A DNA stretch of 64,000 bases from positions 2,356,001 through 2,420,000 of the forward strand of contig NZ_AP022601.1 of the NCBI RefSeq assembly GCF_010726765.1. Direction: 5' to 3'. The notes under the pieces were generated by a model, which had not been told where the DNA came from, did not search any database, and worked only from the letters and a program-made list of their open reading frames with translations. Positions 38,818 through 48,900 of the stretch are shown here, in pieces. The DNA is from Mycobacterium gallinarum (GTDB lineage Bacteria > Actinomycetota > Actinomycetes > Mycobacteriales > Mycobacteriaceae). Position 1 is the stretch's first letter. Every line of letters begins with the position of its first letter. The translations under genes and the position numbers were made by a program.

Positions 38818-41334
38818 CTACCCGACGGCGATTTCCTCGGGACGGTCCAGCCGATCGGCGACGGGCACGGTCCGATCGGAGTAGTTGCGCGCGATCAGCG
38901 TCTGCTGCCCGGACAACCTCGTGCGCGCCCATTTGCCGAGCACACGGCCCGCGACCTTCGGCATCATCAGGGCCGCGGGCGGTTTGACGAGGTGAACGAC
39001 CGCGAGGAACTCACGATAGGTATCGAGGTCGTCGTGTACCAGTTCGAGGACGCGGTCCATGTACCAGGTGAGCGCACCGAAATAGAACGGGCGTTTGTCA
39101 CGCACGCCCTTGATCCAGTCGAAGCGCAGGTTCTGCTCGCGGATCACGAACCAGGCCGTATCGGCCATCTTGCTGATCTTGCGGTAGTAGCGGCGCGGCA
39201 GGTCGTGATGTCCCGCGCCGTATTTAGCGAGCAACAGCTGCATCTCGCGGACTTCCTTGAGCGCCAGGCTCATACCCAGCCCCGACACGGGGTCGGCGCT
39301 GGTGTAGGCATCGCCGACGACCAGCAGGGCACGCGGGAGGTTGCGCATCTTCTCGTACCGCAGCCGCAGCATGTTGGGGTAGCGGAAGTTGTAGATCGGC
39401 GACGCGGGCTCCAGCCCGTCGATGTTCTCACCCACGACCGGTGAGGGCATCCGGTCGGCGAACTCGCGGAACTCGCGTGCGGTACGTGGTGGCGAGTAAC
39501 AGTTGTAGGCGACAAGAGACGTGGACAATATGGTGCGTGAGCTGTCCGTGTAGTACTGCGCGGCGTAGGTGTCCTCGTAGGGGCGGTAGGCGTAACAGAT
39601 CACCATCACCTTGTCGTCCCACTGCCGCTCCGGCGGGACGTGGTGCTGCATGGTGGAGTAGAAGCAGTTGATGATGTCCTGCTCGACCTCAGGGGCGCCG
39701 ATCCCTACGTGCTCCAGGAATTCCGGTATGCGCGTGTTCTTCCCGGATGCGTCGACAACGAACTCGGCCGGCACCACATCAAGGACGCCGTCACGGTCCA
39801 CCGCGACACCGATGACGCAATTGGCGTCGCGGTCGTAGACGAGGTCACCGACCTCGGCCTCGTAACGGAACTCGATGCGGGGTTCGTCGTCGAGCCGACG
39901 CCGCACGCACCATTCGAGCAGCGGGCGGCCGGCGCACACGATCTGAATGTCACTGGTGCCGGGCTTTTTCCAGGTGCCACCGAGCCGGATGCGGTATTGG
40001 TCTGCCATATCGACCTTGAATGCACCCTCGGCCACCATGTCGTCGACGATGCCCGGAAAAATCCGTTCCAGCTCGATCTGTCCCGCGGTGAGCAGATGAT
40101 GGAGGTGCCAGCCTTGGGCCGCGCCAGGCCGGCCCTCACGGCGGGAGTGACGGCCGTCCTTCTCGAGCACGATCACCCGGTCGAACGTCTCAGTCAGCAC
40201 CTTGGCCGCCGCGATACCGGCGATGCTACCGCCGATGACAACGGCGGTGCCGCGACCGTCACGTCGCACCTGCGTCAGGTCGAGCTCGGCGTAGTCCAGG
40301 CGCGCCGGGGTACGCCTGCGCGCAGCCCCACTCGCCACAAACTTCTCGTAATACAGACCGACGCGATGAATACCATTGTTGTCGAGCCAGTTTCGCGTCG
40401 CGTCGACCATGGGTGCTGGGCCGCAGAGGTAGACGTCGGCGTCGCCGTCACTCAGCATGGACTCGTCGAGCAGATCGGTGACCAGCCCGACGGGGCCGTC
40501 CCAGCCGGCGTCGGATTGGGACACGATGGTGTGCAGCCGAAGGCCGGGGATGCGTCGCGCGAGTTCGTCGAGTTCGTCCTGCTTGCAAAGGTCCTCGGCG
40601 GCGGTCACGCCATACAGCAGATGCACCGGTTGCCCGATGTCACTGTCGAGGCTCTGAGCCATGGCCAGGATCGCCGACAGCCCGGTGCCGCCGGCCACGA
40701 GGATGACGGGCCGCACGATCGGCCGCAGATAGAAGCCGCCCTTACTGCACCGCAACGCGATTCGGTCACCCGGTTTGGCGCGATCGCGCACATAGTTCGA
40801 CATCACGCCGTCGGGCAGCAACCGAATGATGAACTCCAGTTCGGTGCGGCCGTCGTCGGGATGCGCGAAGGAGTAATTTCGCCACACATCGGTTCCCGGG
40901 ACCCGCAGCTGAGCGAATTGGCCCGCCTTGAACGTGATCGAGTCGTCGATGCCCGAGGTATCGATCCGCAGAATCGCGGTGGTGCCCGACAGCCGCTGCA
41001 CACTGGTCACCACACCCTCTCCGGTGACCAGTCGCGCCGCGTTGTCATCGGCCGGATACTGCAGATCGATGACGCAATCGGTATCGGCGAACGTCTGGCA
41101 CGTCAAGACCTTTCGCGCTGAGCGCTCGACGTCCGACAGGCCTTCAGTGCGCCCCATCTGATAGTCACCCGAGGCGCACGTGGCGACGCACGTTCCGCAG
41201 ATGCCGCTCTGGCACTCGTTGACGATCGAGACACCGTGCTCTTCCGCCGCATCGAGAATCGACTGGTCTGGCCGTCCCGGCATCGTCTTCTGCGTGCCGT
41301 CCGAATATCGCACCGTGATCTGATGAGCTTCCAC
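38818..41334 (-). CDS. Three-domain oxygenase: 2Fe-2S ferredoxin, ferredoxin reductase and FAD monooxygenase fused (Rv1937 type)
   Basis: 838 residues, the size of Rv1937 (839). Residues 1-90 are a plant-type [2Fe-2S] ferredoxin (Cys41, Cys46, Cys49 in CQSGICGTC and Cys79). Next is an FNR-like domain with RNYSFAHP for FAD, VAGGTGLSAILAMA for NAD(P) and YLCGPAPMV. From about residue 365 a second, geranylgeranyl-reductase/halogenase-like FAD monooxygenase begins (VVIGGSIAGIAAAK) with a later GDAYTSADPVSGLG motif. The chain thus combines electron supply and oxygenation in one protein. Second gene of the mel2-like operon. Confidence 0.92.
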   Translation of the reverse strand: MEAHQITVRYSDGTQKTMPGRPDQSILDAAEEHGVSIVNECQSGICGTCVATCASGDYQMGRTEGLSDVERSARKVLTCQTFADTDCVIDLQYPADDNAARLVTGEGVVTSVQRLSGTTAILRIDTSGIDDSITFKAGQFAQLRVPGTDVWRNYSFAHPDDGRTELEFIIRLLPDGVMSNYVRDRAKPGDRIALRCSKGGFYLRPIVRPVILVAGGTGLSAILAMAQSLDSDIGQPVHLLYGVTAAEDLCKQDELDELARRIPGLRLHTIVSQSDAGWDGPVGLVTDLLDESMLSDGDADVYLCGPAPMVDATRNWLDNNGIHRVGLYYEKFVASGAARRRTPARLDYAELDLTQVRRDGRGTAVVIGGSIAGIAAAKVLTETFDRVIVLEKDGRHSRREGRPGAAQGWHLHHLLTAGQIELERIFPGIVDDMVAEGAFKVDMADQYRIRLGGTWKKPGTSDIQIVCAGRPLLEWCVRRRLDDEPRIEFRYEAEVGDLVYDRDANCVIGVAVDRDGVLDVVPAEFVVDASGKNTRIPEFLEHVGIGAPEVEQDIINCFYSTMQHHVPPERQWDDKVMVICYAYRPYEDTYAAQYYTDSSRTILSTSLVAYNCYSPPRTAREFREFADRMPSPVVGENIDGLEPASPIYNFRYPNMLRLRYEKMRNLPRALLVVGDAYTSADPVSGLGMSLALKEVREMQLLLAKYGAGHHDLPRRYYRKISKMADTAWFVIREQNLRFDWIKGVRDKRPFYFGALTWYMDRVLELVHDDLDTYREFLAVVHLVKPPAALMMPKVAGRVLGKWARTRLSGQQTLIARNYSDRTVPVADRLDRPEEIAVG

Positions 41335-41364
41335 GCCAGTGCCCTTTCCTACCCGTGCTCGACG

Positions 41365-42474
41365 TCAGACGACCGCGCCCGCCGGCTTTTTCGCGATGCG
41401 CGCGTTCAGCCGCGGCATGACTTCCTCCGCGAGTAGCCGCATCGACTCCTTCCACGGTCCGGGGTCCTCGCTGTAGTCGAACCCGAGGATGAGCAGGTGA
41501 CCGAAACCGCCGACCTGGTCGTAGGTCGCCTCCAGTTTGTCCACGACCGTCTCGACCGAACCCACCACAAATGTGTTCTCGGCCAGGTACTCCGGCGTGA
41601 CGTCGGCATCGGGCACCGCGGGGTCGTGCTTGTAGAACTTCGTCATGCCCATCGTCTTGAAGGTCGGCAGTACGTACTCGCGCATGTTGCGGCCGAGCAT
41701 GCCGTCGACGGCGTAGCGGAACGCCTTCTCGTCGGTCTCCGCCACAACGACCTCGCGCACCAGTCGCCATTCACGGCGATCGGGAGTACGCCCGCTGCGG
41801 GCCGCCCCTTCCAGCACGGCATCCCAGTGGGTGGCCACGTAGTCGGTGTTCAGATCGAGGCTCATCGGTATGTAGCCGCGTTCGCCCGCGAGTTTGAGGG
41901 TTTCCGAACCGGCGCTGAAGCCGGTGACACCGATCGGCGGGTGCGGCGACTGGAACGGCTTGATGTGACGGCGCATCAGGCCGTCGTACATCGGCGCAAT
42001 CCCGTTGGCGTTCCAGTACTTTCCGCGGTGCTCCCACGGTCCGTCCTCGGTCCAGATGCGCAACATGATTTCGAGCGCCTCACGCGTCATCTCGCGATGC
42101 TCACCGTTGTGGCCGTCCACGTCGAACAGGGCCCAGTCCCCTGGGATGCCGCTGGCGCCGACACCGAGCATGAACCTGCCCTGCGCGAGATGGTCGAAAT
42201 ATGCGACGCGATGCGCCAATTCCACCGGGTGGTGGTACGGCAACAGGTGCGCACCCGGCGCCAGCTTGATCCTCTTCGTGCGCTGCAGCGCCTGCGCCAG
42301 CAGCAGGTCCGGCGCACAGATCGGCTCCCACGGCACGGTGAAGTGCTCACCGACCCACGCCTCGACGTAACCCAGCTGGTCGGCGAGCTCGATTATGTCG
42401 AGATCCCACTGGGTGGCGTCGAACAGGCTTCGCTCCGGCGGGTGTGCCGGCATGAGGAAAATTCCGATCTCCAT
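41365..42474 (-). CDS. Luciferase-like FMN-dependent monooxygenase (Rv1936 type)
   Basis: A 369-residue bacterial-luciferase-fold oxygenase (EIGIFLMPAHPPERSL at the N-terminus, EHFTVPWEP, then GVGASGIPGDWALF), first gene of the mel2-like operon and counterpart of Rv1936. It needs reduced FMN, probably from the flavin reductase three genes downstream. In M. marinum and M. tuberculosis the mel2 genes are linked to infection and resistance to reactive oxygen species. The frame opens with TTG at 42480, but AGAAGGG lies six bases before the ATG at 42474, which is used. The conserved module at 42513-42619 is directly upstream. Confidence 0.93.
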   Translation of the reverse strand: MEIGIFLMPAHPPERSLFDATQWDLDIIELADQLGYVEAWVGEHFTVPWEPICAPDLLLAQALQRTKRIKLAPGAHLLPYHHPVELAHRVAYFDHLAQGRFMLGVGASGIPGDWALFDVDGHNGEHREMTREALEIMLRIWTEDGPWEHRGKYWNANGIAPMYDGLMRRHIKPFQSPHPPIGVTGFSAGSETLKLAGERGYIPMSLDLNTDYVATHWDAVLEGAARSGRTPDRREWRLVREVVVAETDEKAFRYAVDGMLGRNMREYVLPTFKTMGMTKFYKHDPAVPDADVTPEYLAENTFVVGSVETVVDKLEATYDQVGGFGHLLILGFDYSEDPGPWKESMRLLAEEVMPRLNARIAKKPAGAVV

Positions 42475-42512
42475 CTTCAACCCTTCTGGGATGCTTCGGT
42501 ACCGCCGACTGC

Positions 42513-42619
42513 GATGTACAACACAGTACTAGCAAGATACATCATTGAGCGCAAGCATCAGTTTGCATCGTGATTTACGTCTCTGAAGTTTTTGATAGCG
42601 CGTATTGGCTATGGACATA
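42513..42619. promoter_or_regulatory. Conserved bidirectional control module, copy 2 (probable Mce3R operator)
   Basis: Inverted counterpart of 33405-33511. The 31-base element (42513-42543) runs GATGTA...AGTACT...TACATC, with exact 6-base ends in inverted orientation and a central palindrome AGTACT. The 19-base element (42601-42619) contains CTATGGACATA and overlaps a plausible promoter, TTGATA at 42592 with CATATT 18 bases on, that faces echA13. The first element ends 39 bases before the monooxygenase ATG. In M. tuberculosis Mce3R acts on the homologous Rv1935c/Rv1936 region, which supports the assignment. Confidence 0.82.
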
Positions 42620-42723
42620 TTGCGGTCGCGCCGCGTAATCTCGCCAACGTCAAGCACCCAAACGCCTGGTCACCGCGATCGAGCGGCCGCGCGGCCTGAT
42701 GCACCGAAAGAAGGGAGTGATCC

Positions 42724-43620
42724 GTGTCGGATTTCGACTACATCGGATACGAGGTCATCGACGGGGGGCAGATCGCCGTCATCACGCTCGATCGGCCCAA
42801 GCAGCGCAACGCGCAGAACCGCGGAATGCTCGTCGAGCTGGGCTGCGCATTCGAGCTGGCCGAATCGAACGACGAGGTGCGAGTGGTGCTGCTGCGGGCC
42901 GCGGGGTCGTCGTTCTCCGCCGGTCACGACCTGGGCTCCACCGACGATGTCCGGGAACGCTCACCAGGCCCCGACCAGCACCCGACCTACCAGTGCAACG
43001 GCGGAACGTACGGCGGAGTCGAGTCCCGCAACCGTCAGGAGTGGCACTACTTCTTCGAGAACACCAAGCGCTGGCGCAATCTGCGCAAGATCACTGTCGC
43101 CGAGGTCCACGGCATGGTCCTGTCGGCCGGACTGATGCTGGCATGGTGCTGTGACCTCATCGTCGCCGGTGAGGACACCGTTTTCGCCGACGTCGTCGGC
43201 ACGCGGCTGGGCATGTGCGGCGTCGAGTACTTCGGCCACCCGTGGGAGTTCGGGCCCCGCAAGGCGAAGGAACTGCTGCTCACCGGCGACTCGCTGGATG
43301 CCGACGAAGCCCACGCCATCGGCATGGTGAGCAAGGTGTTCCCCAACGACGAGCTGGCCGATCGCACCGTCGAGTTCGTCCGCCGCATCGCCAAGTTGCC
43401 GACCCTCGCGGCCCTCCTGATCAAGGAATCGGTGAATCAGACCGTCGACGCGATGGGCTTTTCGACGGCGCTCGACGCCTGCTTCAAGATCCATCAGCTC
43501 AATCACGCGCACTGGAGCGAAGTGACCGGCGGGGAGTTGTCCTACGGGACGGTCGACTACGGACTCGAGGACTGGCGCATCGCACCCGAGATCCTGCCCG
43601 CGGCCAAGCGGCGGCCCTGA
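42724..43620 (+). CDS. echA13: Enoyl-CoA hydratase/isomerase EchA13
   Basis: A 298-residue crotonase-family protein (DRPKQRNAQNRGM; oxyanion segment SSFSAGHDLGS; second oxyanion loop AEVHGMVLSAGLMLAWCCDLIVAG). GTG start at 42724 after AGAAGGGAG. Corresponds to Rv1935c, in the same divergent position to the Rv1936-type gene. It should hydrate or isomerise an enoyl-CoA in a beta-oxidation route. The second catalytic Glu of hydratases is not obvious (GMCGVEYFGHP carries one candidate), so isomerase or other crotonase chemistry is possible. Confidence 0.92.
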   Translation: MSDFDYIGYEVIDGGQIAVITLDRPKQRNAQNRGMLVELGCAFELAESNDEVRVVLLRAAGSSFSAGHDLGSTDDVRERSPGPDQHPTYQCNGGTYGGVESRNRQEWHYFFENTKRWRNLRKITVAEVHGMVLSAGLMLAWCCDLIVAGEDTVFADVVGTRLGMCGVEYFGHPWEFGPRKAKELLLTGDSLDADEAHAIGMVSKVFPNDELADRTVEFVRRIAKLPTLAALLIKESVNQTVDAMGFSTALDACFKIHQLNHAHWSEVTGGELSYGTVDYGLEDWRIAPEILPAAKRRP

Positions 43621-43623
43621 TCG

Positions 43624-44865
43624 ATGGACGTCGAGTACCCGCAACAAGCAGAGGCGTTCCGGGACCGGATCCGCACGTTCCTCGCCGAGCACCTTCCGCA
43701 GAGCTGGCCGGGCGGCGGTGCGCTGGCGCCGGAAGACCGGGAGACTTTCGCACATCGGTGGCGCCAGATCCTCGCGGACCGCGGACTGGTCGCCGTGTCC
43801 TGGCCGAGGGAATATGGCGGAGCCGGCCTGTCCGTCATCGAACAGGTCGTCCTGGCAGAGGAATTCGCCCGCGCCGGCGCACCGGAACCTCCGGAGAACG
43901 ACCGGTTCGGAATCGAGCTGATCGGCAACACGCTGATCGCACTTGGTTCCGAGGAGCAGAAGAGGCACTTTCTGCCGCGGATCCTGTCCGGCGAGGACCG
44001 TTGGTGTCAGGGTTTCTCCGAGCCCGAGGCAGGCTCCGACCTGGCGTCGGTGCGGACGAGGGCCGTGCTCGACGGCGACGAGTGGGTGGTCAACGGCCAG
44101 AAGATCTGGACATCCGCAGGCGCATGCGCAAACTGGATTTTCGTGCTGGCGCGCACAGCTCCCGATGCACCGAAGCACAAGGGACTTTCACTGCTGCTGG
44201 TCCCGATGGACCAACCGGGCGTCGACGTGCGCCCGATCGTCAACGCTGCCGGGCATGCCTCGTTCAGCGAGGTGTTCCTGACCGACGCCCGAACCCCGGC
44301 AGCCAACGTGGTCGGCGGGATCGGCCGCGGGTGGCCGACCGCGATGACGCTGCTCGGCTTCGAACGCGGCGCGCAGATCACCACCGCGGCCATCGACTTC
44401 GGGAGGGACCTCGAGCGGTTGAACGACCTCGCCAGAGCGCGTGGATTGCACACCGACCCGCATATCCGCGACGGACTGGCGTGGTGCTATTCGCGGGTCC
44501 AGATCATGCGTTACCAGGGCTACCGCGGTCTGACGCAGCTGCTGGACGGCCGGCGTCCCGGCCCCGACGCCGCGATCAGCAAGGTCATCTGGAGCGAGTA
44601 CTTCAGGCGCCACACGGAGCTGGCCGCCGAGATCCTCGGCGTCGAGACGCTCGGGCCGGAAGGTCCGGGCAACGGTGCGGCGCTGATAGTTCCGGAGGCG
44701 GGCACACCCAACTCGGCGGCCTGCTGGATGGACGAACTGCTCTACGCGCGTGCCGCGACGATCTACGCCGGTAGTTCTCAGATCCAGCGCAATGTGATCG
44801 GTGAGCAACTGCTCGGGCTGCCCAAAGAACCACGGCCTCACGCGGCCGCAGGCGGGAATCGGTGA
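43624..44865 (+). CDS. fadE17: Acyl-CoA dehydrogenase FadE17
   Basis: A 413-residue acyl-CoA dehydrogenase ([17 protein letters not shown] and [10 protein letters not shown] are the FAD/substrate motifs; [11 protein letters not shown] and [18 protein letters not shown] at the C-terminus). Counterpart of Rv1934c. It starts three bases after echA13 and is followed at once by a second, shorter dehydrogenase. In mycobacteria such adjacent pairs often form alpha2-beta2 heterotetramers acting on sterol-derived or branched acyl-CoA. Confidence 0.93.
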   Translation: MDVEYPQQAEAFRDRIRTFLAEHLPQSWPGGGALAPEDRETFAHRWRQILADRGLVAVSWPREYGGAGLSVIEQVVLAEEFARAGAPEPPENDRFGIELIGNTLIALGSEEQKRHFLPRILSGEDRWCQGFSEPEAGSDLASVRTRAVLDGDEWVVNGQKIWTSAGACANWIFVLARTAPDAPKHKGLSLLLVPMDQPGVDVRPIVNAAGHASFSEVFLTDARTPAANVVGGIGRGWPTAMTLLGFERGAQITTAAIDFGRDLERLNDLARARGLHTDPHIRDGLAWCYSRVQIMRYQGYRGLTQLLDGRRPGPDAAISKVIWSEYFRRHTELAAEILGVETLGPEGPGNGAALIVPEAGTPNSAACWMDELLYARAATIYAGSSQIQRNVIGEQLLGLPKEPRPHAAAGGNR

Positions 44866-44866
44866 C

Positions 44867-45952
44867 ATGGACTTTCGTTACAGCACAGAACAAGACGACT
44901 TTCGCGCATCACTGAACGGTTTTCTCCGTGACGCCGCACCGCCCGCCATGATCCGCGGCGCCGCGGGCCACGACCCCCAGCTCTGGAAGCGGATGTGCAA
45001 CGAGCTGGAGCTGCCGGGGTTGCACGTTCCGCTCGAATACGGCGGTGCGGGTGGCACCTTGCTCGAGGCGGCGGTCGCGTTCTCCGAGCTCGGCCGGGCA
45101 CTGACGCCGGTTCCGTTGGCGGCCACGACCTTTGCAGTCGAAGCGGTGTTCCGCACCGGTGACGAGGAGCAGCGTCGCAGACTGCTGAAGGGAATGCTCT
45201 GTGGAGACCAGGTCGGCGCGCTCGCGGTGGCAGCCCATGGCGACACCGACCCCGCGACGGCACGGGTGCGCGCCGAATGGCAGGGCGGCACCGTCCTCAC
45301 CGGCGTATGCGGGCCGGTCCTGCACGGTTCGGTCGCGGACCTGTTCATCGTGCCCGCGGTGGCCGACGGTGTGGTCGCCCTGCACGTGGTGGCAGCGGAT
45401 GCGCCGGGGGTGACTCTCGTGAACCTGCCGTCCTTCGACGTCACACGACCCGTCGCCAGGCTGGAACTGGCGCACGCTCCCGCCGAAGCGCTGTCCGCGG
45501 GGTCACCCGAGGATATCGAGCGGGTGATGGACATCGCACGGGTGCTGCTCGCCGCGGAGATGCTCGGCGGCGCCGAGGCCTGTCTCACGATGGCGGTCGA
45601 ATACGCCCGCACCCGAAAGCAGTTCGATCGCCCGATCGGATCCTTTCAGGCGGTCAAGCACGCCTGTGCCGAGATGATGATCGAGATCGATGCGACGCGC
45701 ACGGCTGTGATGTACGCCGCGATGAGTGCCGCGGACGACGCGGAACTGCGGATCGTCGGCCCGCTGGTGAAGGCGCAGGCCGCCGACACCTTCGCGCTGT
45801 GCGCCGGTTCCGCCATCCAGGTGCACGGCGGTATCGCCTTCACTTGGGAGCACGACCTGCACCTGTACTTCCGACGCGCCAAGACGACCCAGGCGCTGTT
45901 CGGTGGAAGCACACATCATCGCCTGCTGCTCGCCGACCGCGCGGGTCTTTGA
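44867..45952 (+). CDS. fadE18: Acyl-CoA dehydrogenase FadE18
   Basis: A 361-residue acyl-CoA dehydrogenase, partner of FadE17 (counterpart of Rv1933c). The N-terminal domain begins FRYSTEQDDFRASLNGFLRD; the C-terminal part keeps YARTRKQFDRPIGSFQAVKH and QVHGGIAFTWEHDLH. As in subunits of heteromeric FadE enzymes, the middle beta domain lacks the classic FAD-binding motif seen in FadE17, which fits an unequal two-subunit enzyme. The ATG is one base after the FadE17 stop. Confidence 0.9.
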   Translation: MDFRYSTEQDDFRASLNGFLRDAAPPAMIRGAAGHDPQLWKRMCNELELPGLHVPLEYGGAGGTLLEAAVAFSELGRALTPVPLAATTFAVEAVFRTGDEEQRRRLLKGMLCGDQVGALAVAAHGDTDPATARVRAEWQGGTVLTGVCGPVLHGSVADLFIVPAVADGVVALHVVAADAPGVTLVNLPSFDVTRPVARLELAHAPAEALSAGSPEDIERVMDIARVLLAAEMLGGAEACLTMAVEYARTRKQFDRPIGSFQAVKHACAEMMIEIDATRTAVMYAAMSAADDAELRIVGPLVKAQAADTFALCAGSAIQVHGGIAFTWEHDLHLYFRRAKTTQALFGGSTHHRLLLADRAGL

Positions 45953-45975
45953 TCCTCACTCGCAAAGGAGCAATG

Positions 45976-48900
45976 ATGACCACGCTCGTATCCCCCTGCA
46001 CCGGCATCACGCTCAGCGATGTCCTGCGCAGGCATGCCGGTGTCCGACCCGACAAGGTCGCGTTCGTCGATCCGCGACGACGGTGCACCTTTTTCGAGCT
46101 GGACGACCGGGTGACACGGCTGGCCAACGCGCTGTCCGCCCGCGGTATCGGCCATGGCGATCGGGTGGCCGTCCTCGGATACAACAGCATCGAACTCGTC
46201 GAGTCCTGGCTTGCCGCATTGCGTCTCGGCGCCATCGCGGTACCCGTGAACTTCCGGATGGTGGCCGACGAGATCGCATATGTGCTCTCGGACAGCGGTG
46301 CGGCGGCCGTGTTGGTGGACATCGCGCTCGCGCCGGCGGTGGAAGAGGCATGTGCCAAGGCTCCGTCGGTAGACACGGTCATCACCATCGGCGGTGATAT
46401 GGACGACATCATCGCCGCCGCCGACAGTGCTGTCGCTGAGGTCACGGTCGACGACGAGGCGCCCGCCTTCATCATGTACACGTCGGGGACGACAGGCTTC
46501 CCCAAGGGCGCTGTCCTCACCCACCGCAACCTTTATCTGCACGCCTTCAGTTCGATCGCCACCCTGGGAAACCGCGATGACGACGACTGTTGGATGGCAG
46601 TGGCGCCGCTGTTTCATACGGCCGGTGTGTCCGGGATGCTGCCGATGTTCCTCAACGGCCGCACCGCGGTCATTCCCCCCTCGGGCGGGTTCGACCCCGC
46701 CGCGATCGTCGCCACGATCGTCGAGGAACGCGTCACCTCGTGCTGGATGACGCCGGCTCAGTGGCAGATCGTCTGCGCCATGCCCGATCTCGGCTCCCGG
46801 GATCTGTCCCGCCTGTGCCGCGTGTGGTGGGGTGCCGCGCCTGCGTCGACGACGCTGCTGCGAACCATGATCGACGCGTTCCCGCACGCCGAGATCATCG
46901 CCGCGTTCGGTCAGACCGAGTGCAGCCCCATCACGTGTCTGCTCCGTGGCGAGGACGCGCTGCGCAAGATCGGCTCGGTGGGCACGCCGATGCTCAACGT
47001 GGAGACGCGGATCGTGGACGACCAGATGAACGATGTCGCCCAGGGCGAGGTCGGCGAGATCGTCTATCTGGGCCCACTGGTCATGAAGGAGTACTGGAAC
47101 AAGGCCGACGAGACGGCAGAAGCGTTCCACGGCGGGTGGTTTCACTCCGGCGACCTGGTCCGCCAGGACTCCGACGGCTACATCTATGTGGTCGACCGCA
47201 AGAAGGACATGATCATCTCCGGCGGGGAGAACATCTACTGCGCCGAGGTGGAGAACGTGCTCGCCACCTGTCCCAAGGTCGCCGAGGTGGCGATCATCGG
47301 GGTACCCGATGTGAAGTGGGGCGAGACGCCCTTGGCCGTGATCGTCCCGCGCGACGCTGCCGATCCTCCGACCGACGACGACATCGAAGCGCATTGCCGG
47401 CAGCACCTCGCCCCCTACAAGCGCCCGCGTCGCCTCGCGATCGTCGACACGTTGCCGCGCAACGCAAGCGGGAAGGTCCTGAAGACTCGGCTGCGCGAGG
47501 AATACGGTGCCGCCGAGTCCGGTACCCAGGCGTATGCCATGGGACCGACCGACACTCCCCTGCTTGACGAGACGATCGGGGCGAACTTCGAGCGGACCGC
47601 CACGACGTATCCCGACGCGGAGGCCCTGGTCGACGTCGCAGGCGGCCGGCGCTGGTCCTATGCCGAACTGAACGCCGAGATCGACTTGGTCGCACGGGCG
47701 TTGATCGCAAGCGGTATCGAGCGCGGTGATCGCGTCGGCATCTGGGCGCCCAACTGCCCGGAATGGACCATCCTCCAGTACGCGACCGCCAAGATCGGCG
47801 CGATCCTGGTCGCCGTCAACCCCGCCTACCGCACCCACGAGCTGGCGTATGTGCTCCGCCAGTCGGGCACGCGACTCTTGGTGTCAGCGAGCGCGTTCAA
47901 GACCTCCGACTACCGCAGCATGGTCGGCGAAGTGCTGCCGGAAACACCCGACGTGACCGGGGTCGTCTTCTTGGACACCGGCGACTGGGACGCCCTGCGG
48001 GCCCGCGCCAGTCAGGTGTCGGCGGCCGACTTGCGGACGCGAATGGACAGCCTGCAGCCCAGCGATCCGATCAACATCCAATACACCTCGGGGACAACGG
48101 GTTCCCCCAAGGGCGCCACCCTGTCACACCACAACATCCTCAACAACGGGTTCTTCGTCACCGAGCTGATCAACCTCGGCCCCGGCGAACGGCTCTGCAT
48201 CCCGGTGCCCTTCTATCACTGCTTCGGCATGGTGATGGGCAATCTCGGGTGCACCACCCACGGCGCCACGATGGTCATTCCCGCGGCAGGATTCGACCCG
48301 GCCGCGACGTTGGAGGCGATCGAAAAGGAGCGCTGCACCGCCCTTTACGGCGTACCGACGATGTTCATCGCAATGCTCGGCCACCCCGATCTCGGCGAGC
48401 GTGACCTTTCATCGCTGCGGACCGGCATCATGGCCGGGGCGACCTGCCCGATGGAGCTGATGAAGCGGTGCGTCAACGAGCTGAACATGTCCGAGCTGGC
48501 GATCGCCTACGGCATGACGGAAACGTCGCCGGTGTCCTGCCAGACGCTGATCGACGACGACCTGGACCGCCGCACCTCCACCGTGGGGCGGGCGCATCCG
48601 CACGTAGAGATCAGGATCGTCGACCCCGAAACCGGTCACACCGTGAAACGTGGTCAGCCAGGCGAGTTTTGCACCAGGGGCTATTCGGTGATGCTGGGCT
48701 ATTGGAACGACGACGACCGCACGCGCGAGGCCGTCGATGTCGACGGCTGGATGCACACCGGTGATCTGGCGGTGATGCGGGACGACGGGTACTGCATGGT
48801 GATCGGTCGCATCAAGGACATGGTGATCCGCGGCGGCGAGAACGTCTATCCGCGCGAGGTCGAGGAGTTTCTGCACACCCACCCCGACATCGATGACGCT

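Noticed and set aside
41365..42474. A bioluminescence system, given a luciferase-like gene, a flavin reductase and a LuxR-type regulator.
   Set aside because: Luciferase-fold monooxygenases and LuxR-type HTH proteins are common in mycobacteria; no luxB partner or fatty aldehyde genes are present, and the set matches Rv1936-Rv1941.
45277..45975. Upstream extension of the double acyl-CoA synthetase frame through fadE18.
   Set aside because: It overlaps a well-supported acyl-CoA dehydrogenase in another frame and translates into Arg-rich nonsense; AAGGAG and ATG at 45976 give a natural start.
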